Part shown: piece after piece, positions 35,907 through 43,866 of the stretch
Position numbering within the stretch: the stretch's first letter is position 1
How the letters are laid out: every line of letters starts with the position of its first letter
From: Tritonibacter mobilis
GTDB taxonomy: Bacteria; Pseudomonadota; Alphaproteobacteria; Rhodobacterales; Rhodobacteraceae
DNA length: 64,000 nt
Assembly: GCF_001681715.1 (NCBI RefSeq)
Contig: NZ_LNWY01000003.1
Coordinates: forward strand, 1-64,000
Direction of reading: 5' to 3'
Position numbers and translations under genes: made by a program
The notes under the pieces: generated by a model
Database searches by the model: none
Told to the model about the DNA's origin: nothing
The model's input: the letters and a program-made list of their open reading frames with translations, nothing else

Positions 35907-36395
35907 TCAGCCGCGCTGCGCATCCCAGATATAGGTGAGTTCACCAGCCTCGCTCGCCTTTCCCGAGACAAAACCGCATTTCTGCAGCACACGGGCAGAG
36001 GCGGCGTTGTCCGCCATCACACCACCGGACAGGACCACAGGCTGGCCACGATACAAGTCCTGAAGCGCGCGCAGCATTTCACTGGCGTATCCCTGCCCCC
36101 AGGCCACTCGGACAAAGAGATAACCGAGATGACGCAGGCGATCTCCCGCAGCCCCATGCGACAGGATCAGCAGACCGATGGCGTCACCACCCCGGGTTGC
36201 CAGCACCACGACCTCTGCCTCCTGCTGCACCCCGTCCAGCAGCGCGCAGCGTGCGGCATCCGTCTTCAGTCTCTGAAAGCCGTCCGGCAGATAGGCAACC
36301 ACCTCGGGTTCGAAAAGCGCTTCGCGATCCTGTGGCGACAGTCGCGCGACGGGAACCGCCCGCAACAGCTCCGACTGCAAGTCCAATAGTGCCAT
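35907..36395 (-). CDS. GNAT-family N-acetyltransferase
   Basis: From the ATG at 36395 the product is 162 residues. It resembles RimJ/RimL-type GNAT proteins: 'VVVLATRGGDAIGLLILSH', then 'RHLGYLFVRVAWGQGYASEMLRALQDLY' (acetyl-CoA loop, variant) and 'GGVMADNAASARVLQKCGFV'. The substrate is unknown. It starts 5 bases after the stop of the TetR gene, so the two form an operon. An in-frame start at 36485 would lie inside the TetR gene and is not supported. Confidence 0.85.
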   Translation of the reverse strand: MALLDLQSELLRAVPVARLSPQDREALFEPEVVAYLPDGFQRLKTDAARCALLDGVQQEAEVVVLATRGGDAIGLLILSHGAAGDRLRHLGYLFVRVAWGQGYASEMLRALQDLYRGQPVVLSGGVMADNAASARVLQKCGFVSGKASEAGELTYIWDAQRG

Positions 36396-36400
36396 GTGGC

Positions 36401-36988
36401 CTACACTCCCACCGACTTGCGCACCATGTCCCAGTAGAGCGTCTCCACCTCCACCAAAGACAGCCGCCCGCCGTCGCGATACCACGTCAAAACCCCGTTC
36501 AGCATCGCAATCACCGCAAGGGCCGCGATCTTGGTGTCGGGCACCTGAAACAGCCCCTGCGCGACGCCAGCCTTCAGGATCCCCTCCAGCTGGTCCTCAT
36601 AGGCGCGGCGACGGTCTTCGATCTTGGCAAAGTTCTCTTCTGTCAGGTTACGCAGCTCCATATAGGCGATAAAAACCGCATCTGGGCGCTCCAGATTGTA
36701 GCGGATGTGAAACCGCACAAAGCCCTCAAGCTGCCCCATCACATCGACCGGCACCTCTTCTGCGGCCCATGCGGACAGCAAGCCCTCCATATGCGCCTGC
36801 ATCAGATCAAAGAGCAGGCTCTGCTTGTCTGCGGTATAATTATAAAGCGCCCCGGCCTGCACCCCGACCGCGCCCGCAATCTGGCGCATGGACACCGCAG
36901 CATAGCCGTGCCGGGCGAACAGCTCTTGTGCCGCCGCGCGGATGCGGGGGCCGGTGAATTCGGAATGAGAACCTTGCGTACGTGCCAT
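36401..36988 (-). CDS. TetR-family transcriptional regulator
   Basis: From the ATG at 36988 the product is 195 residues. The N-terminal helix-turn-helix is 'RIRAAAQELFARHGYAAVSMRQIAGAVGVQAGALYNYTADKQSLLFDLM', the TetR signature. The C-terminal ligand domain ('YIAYMELRNLTEENFAKIEDRRRAYEDQLEGIL'-like) resembles regulators of fatty-acid or acyl-CoA genes. A perfect palindrome lies 10 bases upstream of the start, so it very probably represses itself and the downstream acetyltransferase. An upstream in-frame start at 37030 would put the operator inside the gene. Confidence 0.92.
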   Translation of the reverse strand: MARTQGSHSEFTGPRIRAAAQELFARHGYAAVSMRQIAGAVGVQAGALYNYTADKQSLLFDLMQAHMEGLLSAWAAEEVPVDVMGQLEGFVRFHIRYNLERPDAVFIAYMELRNLTEENFAKIEDRRRAYEDQLEGILKAGVAQGLFQVPDTKIAALAVIAMLNGVLTWYRDGGRLSLVEVETLYWDMVRKSVGV

Positions 36989-36998
36989 AGACCCAAGG

Positions 36999-37020
36999 TA
37001 TCTGAACATCTGTTCAGATA
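36999..37020. promoter_or_regulatory. Palindromic operator of the TetR gene
   Basis: Two perfect 10-base half-sites (TATCTGAACA and TGTTCAGATA) are separated by TC. It lies 10 bases upstream of the TetR start and has the size and symmetry of a TetR-family operator. It also lies between this gene and the divergent lipoprotein gene, which it may control too. Confidence 0.8.
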
Positions 37021-37113
37021 AAAGCACCATGGCGTGCTGCGCGGATTAACTTGTACCCTTAGGCGCATTTGTGCATCAAGGGCGAAACCTCAGACAGAAG
37101 ATTTGGGACTTTC

Positions 37114-37416
37114 ATGCCTGCCAGACAGACCGCCTTGATGCGAATGACACCCGCGCCCCGACTGGCGCGCCTGACGGTGCTGTCGGCCTGTGCCCTCCTG
37201 AGCGTATCGGCCGCCTGCTCGCGCGTGCCTCAGCTTGAAGACCGCCTGCCTGCGGATTTGCGCAGCCAGCCCTACCCTGAACTGCTGCCGCTGGACACCG
37301 CGCTGGCGCAGGAGCCGCTGCCAGAAGAGGAAAGCGCCGCGCTGTCGGATGCGCTGGATGCTCGCGCGGACCGGTTGCGCAGACGGGCTGAGGCGCTGCG
37401 CCGCCGCCAGCCCTAA
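37114..37416 (+). CDS. Small predicted lipoprotein
   Basis: From the ATG at 37114 the product is 100 residues; ATG codons at 37138 and 37144 are possible too. A basic start leads to a hydrophobic segment and a lipobox-like 'LSVSAAC', so the mature form starts at that cysteine. The rest has a Pro/Leu-rich part and an Arg-rich helical tail ('DARADRLRRRAEALRRRQP'). It is divergent from the TetR gene and precedes hom by about 100 bases. No family is recognised. Confidence 0.65.
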   Translation: MPARQTALMRMTPAPRLARLTVLSACALLSVSAACSRVPQLEDRLPADLRSQPYPELLPLDTALAQEPLPEEESAALSDALDARADRLRRRAEALRRRQP

Positions 37417-37512
37417 GCCTCGCGTTCACAGTGTTGAACATTGCACCACCGGGCCAGAGCCGCTAAGGCGACATCGAACCCATAGACCGTCAAGACAATA
37501 AGGACCTCCACT

Positions 37513-38799
37513 ATGACTGAACCGCTTCGACTGGGGATTGCAGGTTTGGGCACGGTCGGCATTGGCGTGGTGAAGATCATTCGCCGCCATGCTGCCCTGT
37601 TGGAGGCACGAACTGGTCGTCCGGTGGTCATCACCGCCGTCTCTGCCCGCGACGCCACTAAGGATCGCGGCGTGTCGCTTAAGGATTACGCCTGGGAGAC
37701 CGACCCGGTCGCACTCGCGACCCGCGATGACGTGGATGTGTTTGTCGAATTGATGGGCGGCCACGAAGGCCCTGCCAAACTTGCAACCGAAGCCGCCCTT
37801 GCCGCAGGCAAGGATGTGGTCACCGCCAACAAGGCGCTTTTGGCCATTCACGGTCAGGCCTTGGCCGAGCAGGCCGAGGCCAATGGCCGCGTGATCCGCT
37901 TTGAGGCTGCTGTTGCGGGCGGCATCCCGGTGATCAAATCCCTGACCGAGAGCCTTGCAGGCAATGAAATCACCCGCGTCATGGGCGTGATGAACGGCAC
38001 TTGCAACTACATCCTGACCCAGATGGAAGCCACGGGCCGGGGCTATAACGCCCTCTTTGAAGAATGCGGCCAGCTTGGTTATCTTGAGGCGGACCCGCTG
38101 TTGGATGTGGGCGGCATCGATGCCGGGCACAAACTGGCGCTCTTGGCCTCCATCGCCTTTGGCACCAAACCCGCCTTTGATGATGTAAAGCTTGAAGGTA
38201 TCCAGCGCATCGCCATTGAGGACATCCGCCACGCCGCCGACATGGGCTACCGGATCAAACTCTTGGGTGTGGCGCAGCGCTCGGCCCGCGGGCTGGAGCA
38301 GCGCATGACCCCCTGTCTGGTGCCTGCGGACTCGCCGCTGGGGCAGCTTGAGGGCGGCACCAATATGGTGGTGATCGAAGGCGATGCGATCGATCAGGTT
38401 GTGCTGCGCGGCCCCGGTGCCGGTGAAGGCCCCACCGCAAGTGCGGTAATGGGCGATGTTCTGGACATCGCGCGCGGCTTGCGGATTGCCACCTTTGGTC
38501 AACCCGCAACCACCCTCTCTGAAGAACCCGCCGCCCAGACCGGCCTGCCTGCGCCCTACTACGTGCGTATGGCCTTGCAAGACAAACCCGGCGCGCTGGC
38601 CAAAGTGGCCGCAGCCCTTGGCGATGCGGGCGTGTCGATCCACCGGATGCGCCAGTATGACCACGCGACCACTGTCGCGCCGGTGCTGATCGTGACCCAC
38701 AAATGCACCTCCACCATGCTGGAACAAGCGCTAGAGGCGCTGGCAGCCACCGGCGTGGTCGAAGGCGCGCCCGTGGCGCTGCGCATCGAAGAACTGTGA
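37513..38799 (+). CDS. hom: Homoserine dehydrogenase
   Basis: The 428-residue enzyme reduces aspartate semialdehyde to homoserine, leading to threonine and methionine. The nucleotide motif 'LRLGIAGLGTVGIGVVKI' starts at residue 4. The family signature 'RVMGVMNGTCNYILTQMEATGRGYNALFEECGQLGYLEADP' covers the catalytic region. An ACT domain is at the C-terminus ('YYVRMALQDKPGALAKVAAALGDAGVSIHRMRQ'), suggesting allosteric control. The ribosome site AGGACC lies before the ATG. glpX follows 180 bases on, as in many Rhodobacterales. Confidence 0.97.
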   Translation: MTEPLRLGIAGLGTVGIGVVKIIRRHAALLEARTGRPVVITAVSARDATKDRGVSLKDYAWETDPVALATRDDVDVFVELMGGHEGPAKLATEAALAAGKDVVTANKALLAIHGQALAEQAEANGRVIRFEAAVAGGIPVIKSLTESLAGNEITRVMGVMNGTCNYILTQMEATGRGYNALFEECGQLGYLEADPLLDVGGIDAGHKLALLASIAFGTKPAFDDVKLEGIQRIAIEDIRHAADMGYRIKLLGVAQRSARGLEQRMTPCLVPADSPLGQLEGGTNMVVIEGDAIDQVVLRGPGAGEGPTASAVMGDVLDIARGLRIATFGQPATTLSEEPAAQTGLPAPYYVRMALQDKPGALAKVAAALGDAGVSIHRMRQYDHATTVAPVLIVTHKCTSTMLEQALEALAATGVVEGAPVALRIEEL

Positions 38800-38979
38800 C
38801 ATTGCTGCCCTAGGCTGGGCATATGCGGACCGGCGGCTGGCAACGCGCCGCTGATCCGCACAACTGAGACGCAAAAGACGTGTTGTTAGCGACACCACCG
38901 CTGCCATGGCCTTGCCCCTCCGGGGGCGGGCGGGCTATGCCGGGTTGGATCGCGCAAGTTTGAGATAGGAATATTGGGA

Positions 38980-39963
38980 ATGACATCGACCACCGCCGAC
39001 GCGCCGTTTCATGATCGCCTGCTGTCCCTGGGCCTCGCCCGGGTTGCGGAACAGGCCGCTCTGGCCTCTGCCCCGCTGATCGGGCGCGGCGACGAGAAGG
39101 CCGCCGACCAGGCCGCCGTGAACGCCATGCGCGAGCAGCTGAACCTTCTGGATATCGCCGGCACCGTGGTGATCGGCGAAGGCGAGCGTGACGAGGCGCC
39201 GATGCTCTATATCGGCGAGGAAGTGGGCACCGGCAACGGCCCCGGCGTCGATATTGCGCTGGATCCGCTGGAAGGCACCACGCTGACCGCCAAGGACATG
39301 CCCAACGCGCTCACCGTGATCGCCATGGGGCCGCGTGGCTCCATGCTGCATGCGCCCGACACCTACATGGACAAGCTGGCCGTGGGTCCGGGCTACCCTG
39401 AGGGCGTGGTCTCGCTCGATATGTCGCCGCGCGAGCGGGTCGAGGCGCTGGCCAAAGCCAAAGGCTGCGCGCCCTCGGATATCACCGTCTGCATTCTGGA
39501 ACGCCCCCGCCACGAGGCGATGATCGCCGAGGTGCGCGAAACCGGCGCGTCGATCCGCCTGATCACCGATGGCGATGTCGCGGGTGTCATGCACTGCGCC
39601 GAGGCCGAAACCACCGGCATCGACATGTATATGGGCCAAGGCGGCGCGCCCGAAGGCGTGCTGGCTGCGGCCGCATTGAAATGCATGGGGGGCCAGATCT
39701 TTGGCCGTCTGCTGTTCCGCAACGACGATGAAAAAGCCCGTGCCGCCAAGGCCGGCATCACCGATCTGGACCGCGTTTATTCCCGTGACGAGATGGTGAC
39801 GCAGGATGTGATCTTTGCCGCCACTGGCGTCACCGGTGGCTCGCTGCTGCCGCGTATCAAGCGCGAGCCGGGCTGGGTTGAGACCACCACGCTCTTGATG
39901 CGTTCCAAGACCGGATCGGTGCGCCGCATGAGCTACCGCACACCGCTGAGCGCGCATCAGTAA
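38980..39963 (+). CDS. glpX: Class II fructose-1,6-bisphosphatase GlpX
   Basis: The 327-residue enzyme dephosphorylates fructose 1,6-bisphosphate in gluconeogenesis. Metal and substrate motifs are visible: 'GTVVIGEGERDEAPMLYIGEEVGTGNGPGVDIALDPLEGTTL' and 'LITDGDVAGVMHCAEAETTGIDMYMGQGGAPEGVLAAAALKCMGGQ'. The ATG at 38980 is preferred to an in-frame TTG at 38974. It follows hom and is closed by a terminator that sits directly upstream of recJ. Confidence 0.95.
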   Translation: MTSTTADAPFHDRLLSLGLARVAEQAALASAPLIGRGDEKAADQAAVNAMREQLNLLDIAGTVVIGEGERDEAPMLYIGEEVGTGNGPGVDIALDPLEGTTLTAKDMPNALTVIAMGPRGSMLHAPDTYMDKLAVGPGYPEGVVSLDMSPRERVEALAKAKGCAPSDITVCILERPRHEAMIAEVRETGASIRLITDGDVAGVMHCAEAETTGIDMYMGQGGAPEGVLAAAALKCMGGQIFGRLLFRNDDEKARAAKAGITDLDRVYSRDEMVTQDVIFAATGVTGGSLLPRIKREPGWVETTTLLMRSKTGSVRRMSYRTPLSAHQ

Positions 39964-39997
39964 TCCTGATCGGGCCACGGCGCTTGCAGCTGCGGTC

Positions 39998-40027
39998 GGG
40001 ATTTAGGTATTTGGGAAAAGATGAAAG
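39998..40027 (+). repeat. Variant of the repeated 3'-end motif after glpX
   Basis: GGGATTTAGGTATTTGGG followed by AAAAGATGAAAG lies 35 bases after the glpX stop. It is a looser match to the GGGATATTTTT...GATGAAG motif seen at 2566 and 15047, again downstream of a stop codon on the transcribed strand. Confidence 0.45.
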
Positions 40028-40057
40028 GCCGGGTCCCGCGCGGGTCCGGCCTTTTCT
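40024..40057 (+). terminator. glpX terminator just upstream of recJ
   Basis: AAAGGCCGG (40024-40032) pairs with CCGGCCTTT (40046-40054), with an inner CCCG/CGGG stem, followed by TTTCTG. It occupies the region where an ATG-initiated recJ reading frame (40021) would begin, which argues for the later TTG start. Confidence 0.8.
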
Positions 40058-40080
40058 GCAAAAAGATCGGGAGAGTGGAT

Positions 40081-41823
40081 TTGAGTTTTCTGGGTGTTGA
40101 GACCTCTCTGACCGGGCGGTCCTGGATCGGTCCCGGTGTGGAGCAGGCCCGTGCTGGCGAACATCTGGCGCAGGAAACCGGCCTGCCCCCTGCGGTCTGT
40201 CAGGTGCTGGCGCGCCGGGGCGTGCCCGCGCATGAGGCAACGGGATTCCTGACACCGCAACTCAAGGAGCTGCTGCCCGATCCGCGCCGAATGAAAGACA
40301 TGGAGACCGCCGCTGCGCGGTTCCTGCAAGCGGTGGAGCGGCGCGAGCGGATTGCGATCTTTGCCGATTATGACGTGGATGGCGGATCTTCGGCGGCATT
40401 GTTGCTGGTCTATCTGCGGCAGATGGGTCAGCAGGCGACGCTCTATATCCCCGACCGGATCGACGAGGGCTATGGCCCCAATGACGAGGCGATGGCGGCG
40501 CTGGCGCGCGATCACGACCTGATTGTCTGTGTCGATTGTGGCACGCTCTCGCATGGGCCGATCGCGGCGGCCCAGGGCACGGATGTGGTGGTGCTGGATC
40601 ACCACCTCGGCGGCGAGACCCTGCCCGACTGCGTGGCGGTGGTGAACCCCAACCGGCAGGATGAAGACGGCGATCTGGGCTATTTCTGCGCTGCCGGTGT
40701 GGTGTTCCTGATGCTGGTGGAGGTGCGCCGTCAGGCCCGTGAAAAGGGGCTTGGCGCGGGACCGGATCTGATGGCAATGCTGGATCTGGTGGCCTTGGCG
40801 ACGGTGGCGGATGTGGCACCGCTCATTGGGGCCAATCGGGCGCTGGTGCGGCAGGGCCTCAAGGTCATGGGGCGGCGTCAGCGCGCAGGATTGGTGGCAC
40901 TGGCGGATGTGAGCCGAATGGATTCGGCGCCCTCCACCTATCACCTCGGATTTCTGCTGGGTCCGCGCGTCAATGCGGGCGGGCGCATCGGCAAGGCCGA
41001 TCTGGGTGCGCGGCTGCTGTCGACGGATAATCCGCATGAGGCCGCAGCCCTTGCCGAGCGGCTGGATCAACTCAACACCGAGCGGCGCGACATTGAAAAC
41101 GCCGTGCGCGCCGCCGCCCTGGAGCAGGCTGAGGAGCGCGGTTTTGACGCGCCGCTGGTCTGGGCGGCGGGCGAAGGCTGGCATCCGGGCGTGGTGGGCA
41201 TCGTGGCCTCGCGCCTGAAAGAAGCCACGGGCCGCCCGGCGGTGGTGATCGGGCTTGATGGCGATGAGGGCAAAGGGTCGGGACGCTCGGTGTCGGGCAT
41301 CGACCTTGGGGCCTCGATCCAGAAGGTCGCGATGGAGGGGCTTTTGCTGAAAGGCGGCGGCCACAAGATGGCGGCGGGCCTCACGGTGGCGCGCGACCAG
41401 TTGGAGCCTGCGATGGCGCGGCTGGCGGAGCTCTTGGACAAACAGGGCGCGGGCGATCTGGGCCCGGCGGATCTGAAGCTGGACGGGATGCTGATGCCCG
41501 GCGCCGCCACGGTGGAGCTGATCGAGCAGATCGAACAGGCCGGACCGTTTGGGGCCGGGGCCCCTGCCCCGCGCTATGGCTTTCCCGATCTGGCGGTGCG
41601 CTTTGCCAAGCGGGTTGGAGAATCGCACCTCAAGGTGAGTTTCACCGATGGTATGGGCGGCAACATCGATGCCATCGCCTTTGGCGCGTTTGACACCAAC
41701 CTTGGCCCGCGCCTGCTGGAGCATGGCGGCGCGCGGTTTCATGTGGCCGGACGGCTGGAAATAAACACATGGGGCGGCCGCCAAAGCGCGCAATTGCGGC
41801 TGGAGGATGCGGCGGAGGCCTGA
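40081..41823 (+). CDS. recJ: Single-stranded-DNA exonuclease RecJ
   Basis: RecJ is a 5'-3' single-strand DNA exonuclease in recombination and mismatch repair. From the TTG at 40081 (GGGAG 7 bases upstream) it is 580 residues. The DHH phosphoesterase motifs are present: 'IAIFADYDVDGGSSAALLL', 'LIVCVDCGTLSHG' and 'VVVLDHHLGGETLPD'. The DHHA1 motif is 'GLLLKGGGHKMAAGLTV', and a C-terminal OB-like domain follows. The frame is open to an ATG at 40021, but that codon lies in the glpX terminator. TTG starts are uncommon, so the level of translation may be low. Confidence 0.93.
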   Translation: MSFLGVETSLTGRSWIGPGVEQARAGEHLAQETGLPPAVCQVLARRGVPAHEATGFLTPQLKELLPDPRRMKDMETAAARFLQAVERRERIAIFADYDVDGGSSAALLLVYLRQMGQQATLYIPDRIDEGYGPNDEAMAALARDHDLIVCVDCGTLSHGPIAAAQGTDVVVLDHHLGGETLPDCVAVVNPNRQDEDGDLGYFCAAGVVFLMLVEVRRQAREKGLGAGPDLMAMLDLVALATVADVAPLIGANRALVRQGLKVMGRRQRAGLVALADVSRMDSAPSTYHLGFLLGPRVNAGGRIGKADLGARLLSTDNPHEAAALAERLDQLNTERRDIENAVRAAALEQAEERGFDAPLVWAAGEGWHPGVVGIVASRLKEATGRPAVVIGLDGDEGKGSGRSVSGIDLGASIQKVAMEGLLLKGGGHKMAAGLTVARDQLEPAMARLAELLDKQGAGDLGPADLKLDGMLMPGAATVELIEQIEQAGPFGAGAPAPRYGFPDLAVRFAKRVGESHLKVSFTDGMGGNIDAIAFGAFDTNLGPRLLEHGGARFHVAGRLEINTWGGRQSAQLRLEDAAEA

Positions 41824-41852
41824 GCCTCGCCACATCTGGCGAGGATTTTGCC

Positions 41853-41861
41853 TGTGGATAA
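41853..41861 (-). promoter_or_regulatory. DnaA-box match after recJ
   Basis: TGTGGATAA, the complement of the DnaA-box consensus TTATCCACA, lies 30 bases after the recJ stop and 77 bases before tRNA-Glu. With only one box no origin function is claimed. Confidence 0.25.
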
Positions 41862-41937
41862 GAATTTTGCGATGCGAGCGTTTTTTTCGCTTGCGGCACC
41901 CGGCACAAAACCCTAAACACCCGCTCACACCAAGAGT

Positions 41938-42012
41938 GCTCCGTTCGTCTATCGGTTAGGACGCCAGGTTTTCAACCTGGAAAGAGGGGTTCGATTCCCC
42001 TACGGAGTACCA
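41938..42012 (+). tRNA. tRNA-Glu (anticodon TTC), copy 1
   Basis: The cloverleaf is complete: acceptor GCTCCGT / ACGGAGT, anticodon stem CCAGG / CCTGG with loop TTTTCAA (anticodon TTC at 41971-41973), T-arm GGGG-TTCGATT-CCCC, and an encoded CCA end. It is identical in sequence to copy 2 at 42216. Confidence 0.97.
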
Positions 42013-42215
42013 TTTTCTCCTTCCGTAGAAATCTGACACACATCCTGTCTGGATGCCGCTATTGCGCTGCTCTGCCCTCAGATGCGGCGCTTAACGCGTT
42101 GAAATAATTTCGATTATTTGGAAAACTCGCGCTGTCGCAAAAACTTTGCAGTTTGTGCAATTTTCCTCTTGCGCGGCCCGGACGGCTTCAGTAAACACCC
42201 GCTCACACCAAGTGT

Positions 42216-42290
42216 GCTCCGTTCGTCTATCGGTTAGGACGCCAGGTTTTCAACCTGGAAAGAGGGGTTCGATTCCCCTACGGAGTACCA
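42216..42290 (+). tRNA. tRNA-Glu (anticodon TTC), copy 2
   Basis: This copy has the same sequence as the tRNA at 41938, including CCA. The duplicated block is wider than the tRNA: 41914-42016 and 42192-42294 match over 103 bases with one mismatch (A at 41935, T at 42213), including 24 bases upstream, so the promoter was copied too. Confidence 0.97.
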
Positions 42291-42357
42291 TTTTTCATTT
42301 TGAAAACTGGCACGTTCCACCACTCACGCGCGCATTATTTGCGCACGCGGCGGGGGA

Positions 42358-43755
42358 TTATCCTGTTGAGGAAATCGCCCGCCGCAGGCGTGTGAGCGCC
42401 TCTGCCTGCTCCTCCAGATCATTGAGACAAGCCCCCAGAACCACCCCATTATATGCCCCGGAACGTCGGCTATAAGTCGAGAGCGATTCCACCCCCACCC
42501 CGCCCGCGCGCGCTGCCGCGGTGATGGCCTGATCGCACAGATCCGGGCGCAGATGCAGCACCACCTGCATGCCCGCGTGATGATCCTCCACATGACCCAC
42601 ATCGGCAAAATCCCGGCGCAGCCGGTCGATGAGCGTGCGGTGTCGTTCGGCGTAGGTGCGGCGCACGCGGCGCAGATGACGGTAGAACTCGCCGCGCTGC
42701 ATGAACTCTGCCAGTGCCGCCTGCGGCATGGCGCTGGCCCGCGCGCCCTTCATGCGCATCGCCTGCGCAAGCCGGTCGATCAGCCCCTCGGGCGCCACGA
42801 TGTAGCCCATCCGCAGACTATTGGAGAAGATCTTGGAAAAGCTGCCGATGTAGACGGTACGCCCCTGCCCGTCGACGCCCGCCAAGGCCGGAATCGGTCG
42901 GCCTGCGTAGCGGAACTCCGAATCGTAATCGTCCTCAATGATCCAGCCCTGCGACTGCGCCGCCCATCGCACGAACTCTTGCCGCCTGCCCGCACTCATC
43001 GCGCCGCCCAACGGATATTGATGCGACGGGGTGAGCACCACCACATCGGTCTCATCCCCAAGCCTCGGCACCTCTGCTCCCTGCGCATCCAGTGCCAGAT
43101 CGCGGGTGCGGCGGCCCTGTGCCTCGGCAAAGCGGCGGATCGGCGGGAAGCCCGGATCCTCGACGCCGACGCGGCCCTCAGCCGAGGCCAGCGCATGCAG
43201 GCAAATGTCCAGCGCCTCGGTCGCGCCAGAGGTCACCAGCACCTGTTCGGGACGTGCCGAAATCCCACGCCAGTCGCGCACATGGCTGGCGATGGCCTGC
43301 CGCAGCTCCGGGTGACCAAAGCGGCCACAGCCCGTCAGCATGTCCTCGGGCCGGGTCCGGCACAGGCGGGCGACGCATTTCGCCCAGGCACGATGCGGAA
43401 ACAGCCGCATATCGGGCTGGCCCGCCTCCAGCAGCAGATCGCCGCGTTCGCTGAGTTTGGGCGCAGGGGCTGCTGACGCGCCCGGTGACAGCTCCACCTC
43501 GCCCATGGCGCAGACCGTGTAGCCAGAACCGCGACGCGACGCGAGATAGCCTTCTGCGACGAGCTGCTCATAGGCGGTGACCACCGTGGCCCGCGCCACC
43601 CCCAGATCCCCCGCAAGCGCGCGGGTGGCGGGCAGCCGGGCACCGGTCTCAAGCGCGCCGGAGCGGATACGGCCCCGAAACGAGGCACAGATCTGCTCAA
43701 AGATCGGCACATCTGACGTGCGATCCGGCATAAAGGCGGGCGTGTCACCGGGCAT
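42358..43755 (-). CDS. MocR-type GntR regulator with aminotransferase domain
   Basis: From the ATG at 43755 the product is 465 residues. A GntR winged helix-turn-helix is at the N-terminus ('GARLPATRALAGDLGVARATVVTAYEQLVAEGYLASRRGSGYTV'). It is fused to a fold-type I aminotransferase domain with 'IIEDDYDSEFRYAGRPIPAL' and the PLP lysine in 'GSFSKIFSNSLRMGYIVAPEG'. MocR regulators often control vitamin B6, taurine or GABA genes. The target is not evident because the adjacent molybdenum enzyme gene lies upstream on the same strand. A TTG at 43788 is also in frame. Confidence 0.9.
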   Translation of the reverse strand: MPGDTPAFMPDRTSDVPIFEQICASFRGRIRSGALETGARLPATRALAGDLGVARATVVTAYEQLVAEGYLASRRGSGYTVCAMGEVELSPGASAAPAPKLSERGDLLLEAGQPDMRLFPHRAWAKCVARLCRTRPEDMLTGCGRFGHPELRQAIASHVRDWRGISARPEQVLVTSGATEALDICLHALASAEGRVGVEDPGFPPIRRFAEAQGRRTRDLALDAQGAEVPRLGDETDVVVLTPSHQYPLGGAMSAGRRQEFVRWAAQSQGWIIEDDYDSEFRYAGRPIPALAGVDGQGRTVYIGSFSKIFSNSLRMGYIVAPEGLIDRLAQAMRMKGARASAMPQAALAEFMQRGEFYRHLRRVRRTYAERHRTLIDRLRRDFADVGHVEDHHAGMQVVLHLRPDLCDQAITAAARAGGVGVESLSTYSRRSGAYNGVVLGACLNDLEEQAEALTRLRRAISSTG

Positions 43756-43866
43756 AGAATTGGTCCGTTCAGAGTGATCCAAAATCAAAGTTATGCCTCA
43801 GCCAATTTGCACACAAGCAAAGACCGGACACACGGCCCGGCCTTTTGGTCGCGTTCGGCGGGATCT

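Noticed and set aside
37417-37512. SAM-type riboswitch before hom
   Set aside because: The segment 'gagccgctaaggcgac' raised the question, but no pseudoknot or conserved core of SAM-II/SAM-V could be assembled.
41914-42294. tRNA-Glu repeats as attachment sites of an integrated element
   Set aside because: Only about 175 bases lie between the repeats, and no integrase or cargo gene is present.
42146-42475. 109-codon ORF running through tRNA-Glu copy 2
   Set aside because: It overlaps a tRNA and the 3' end of the MocR gene and has no ribosome site.
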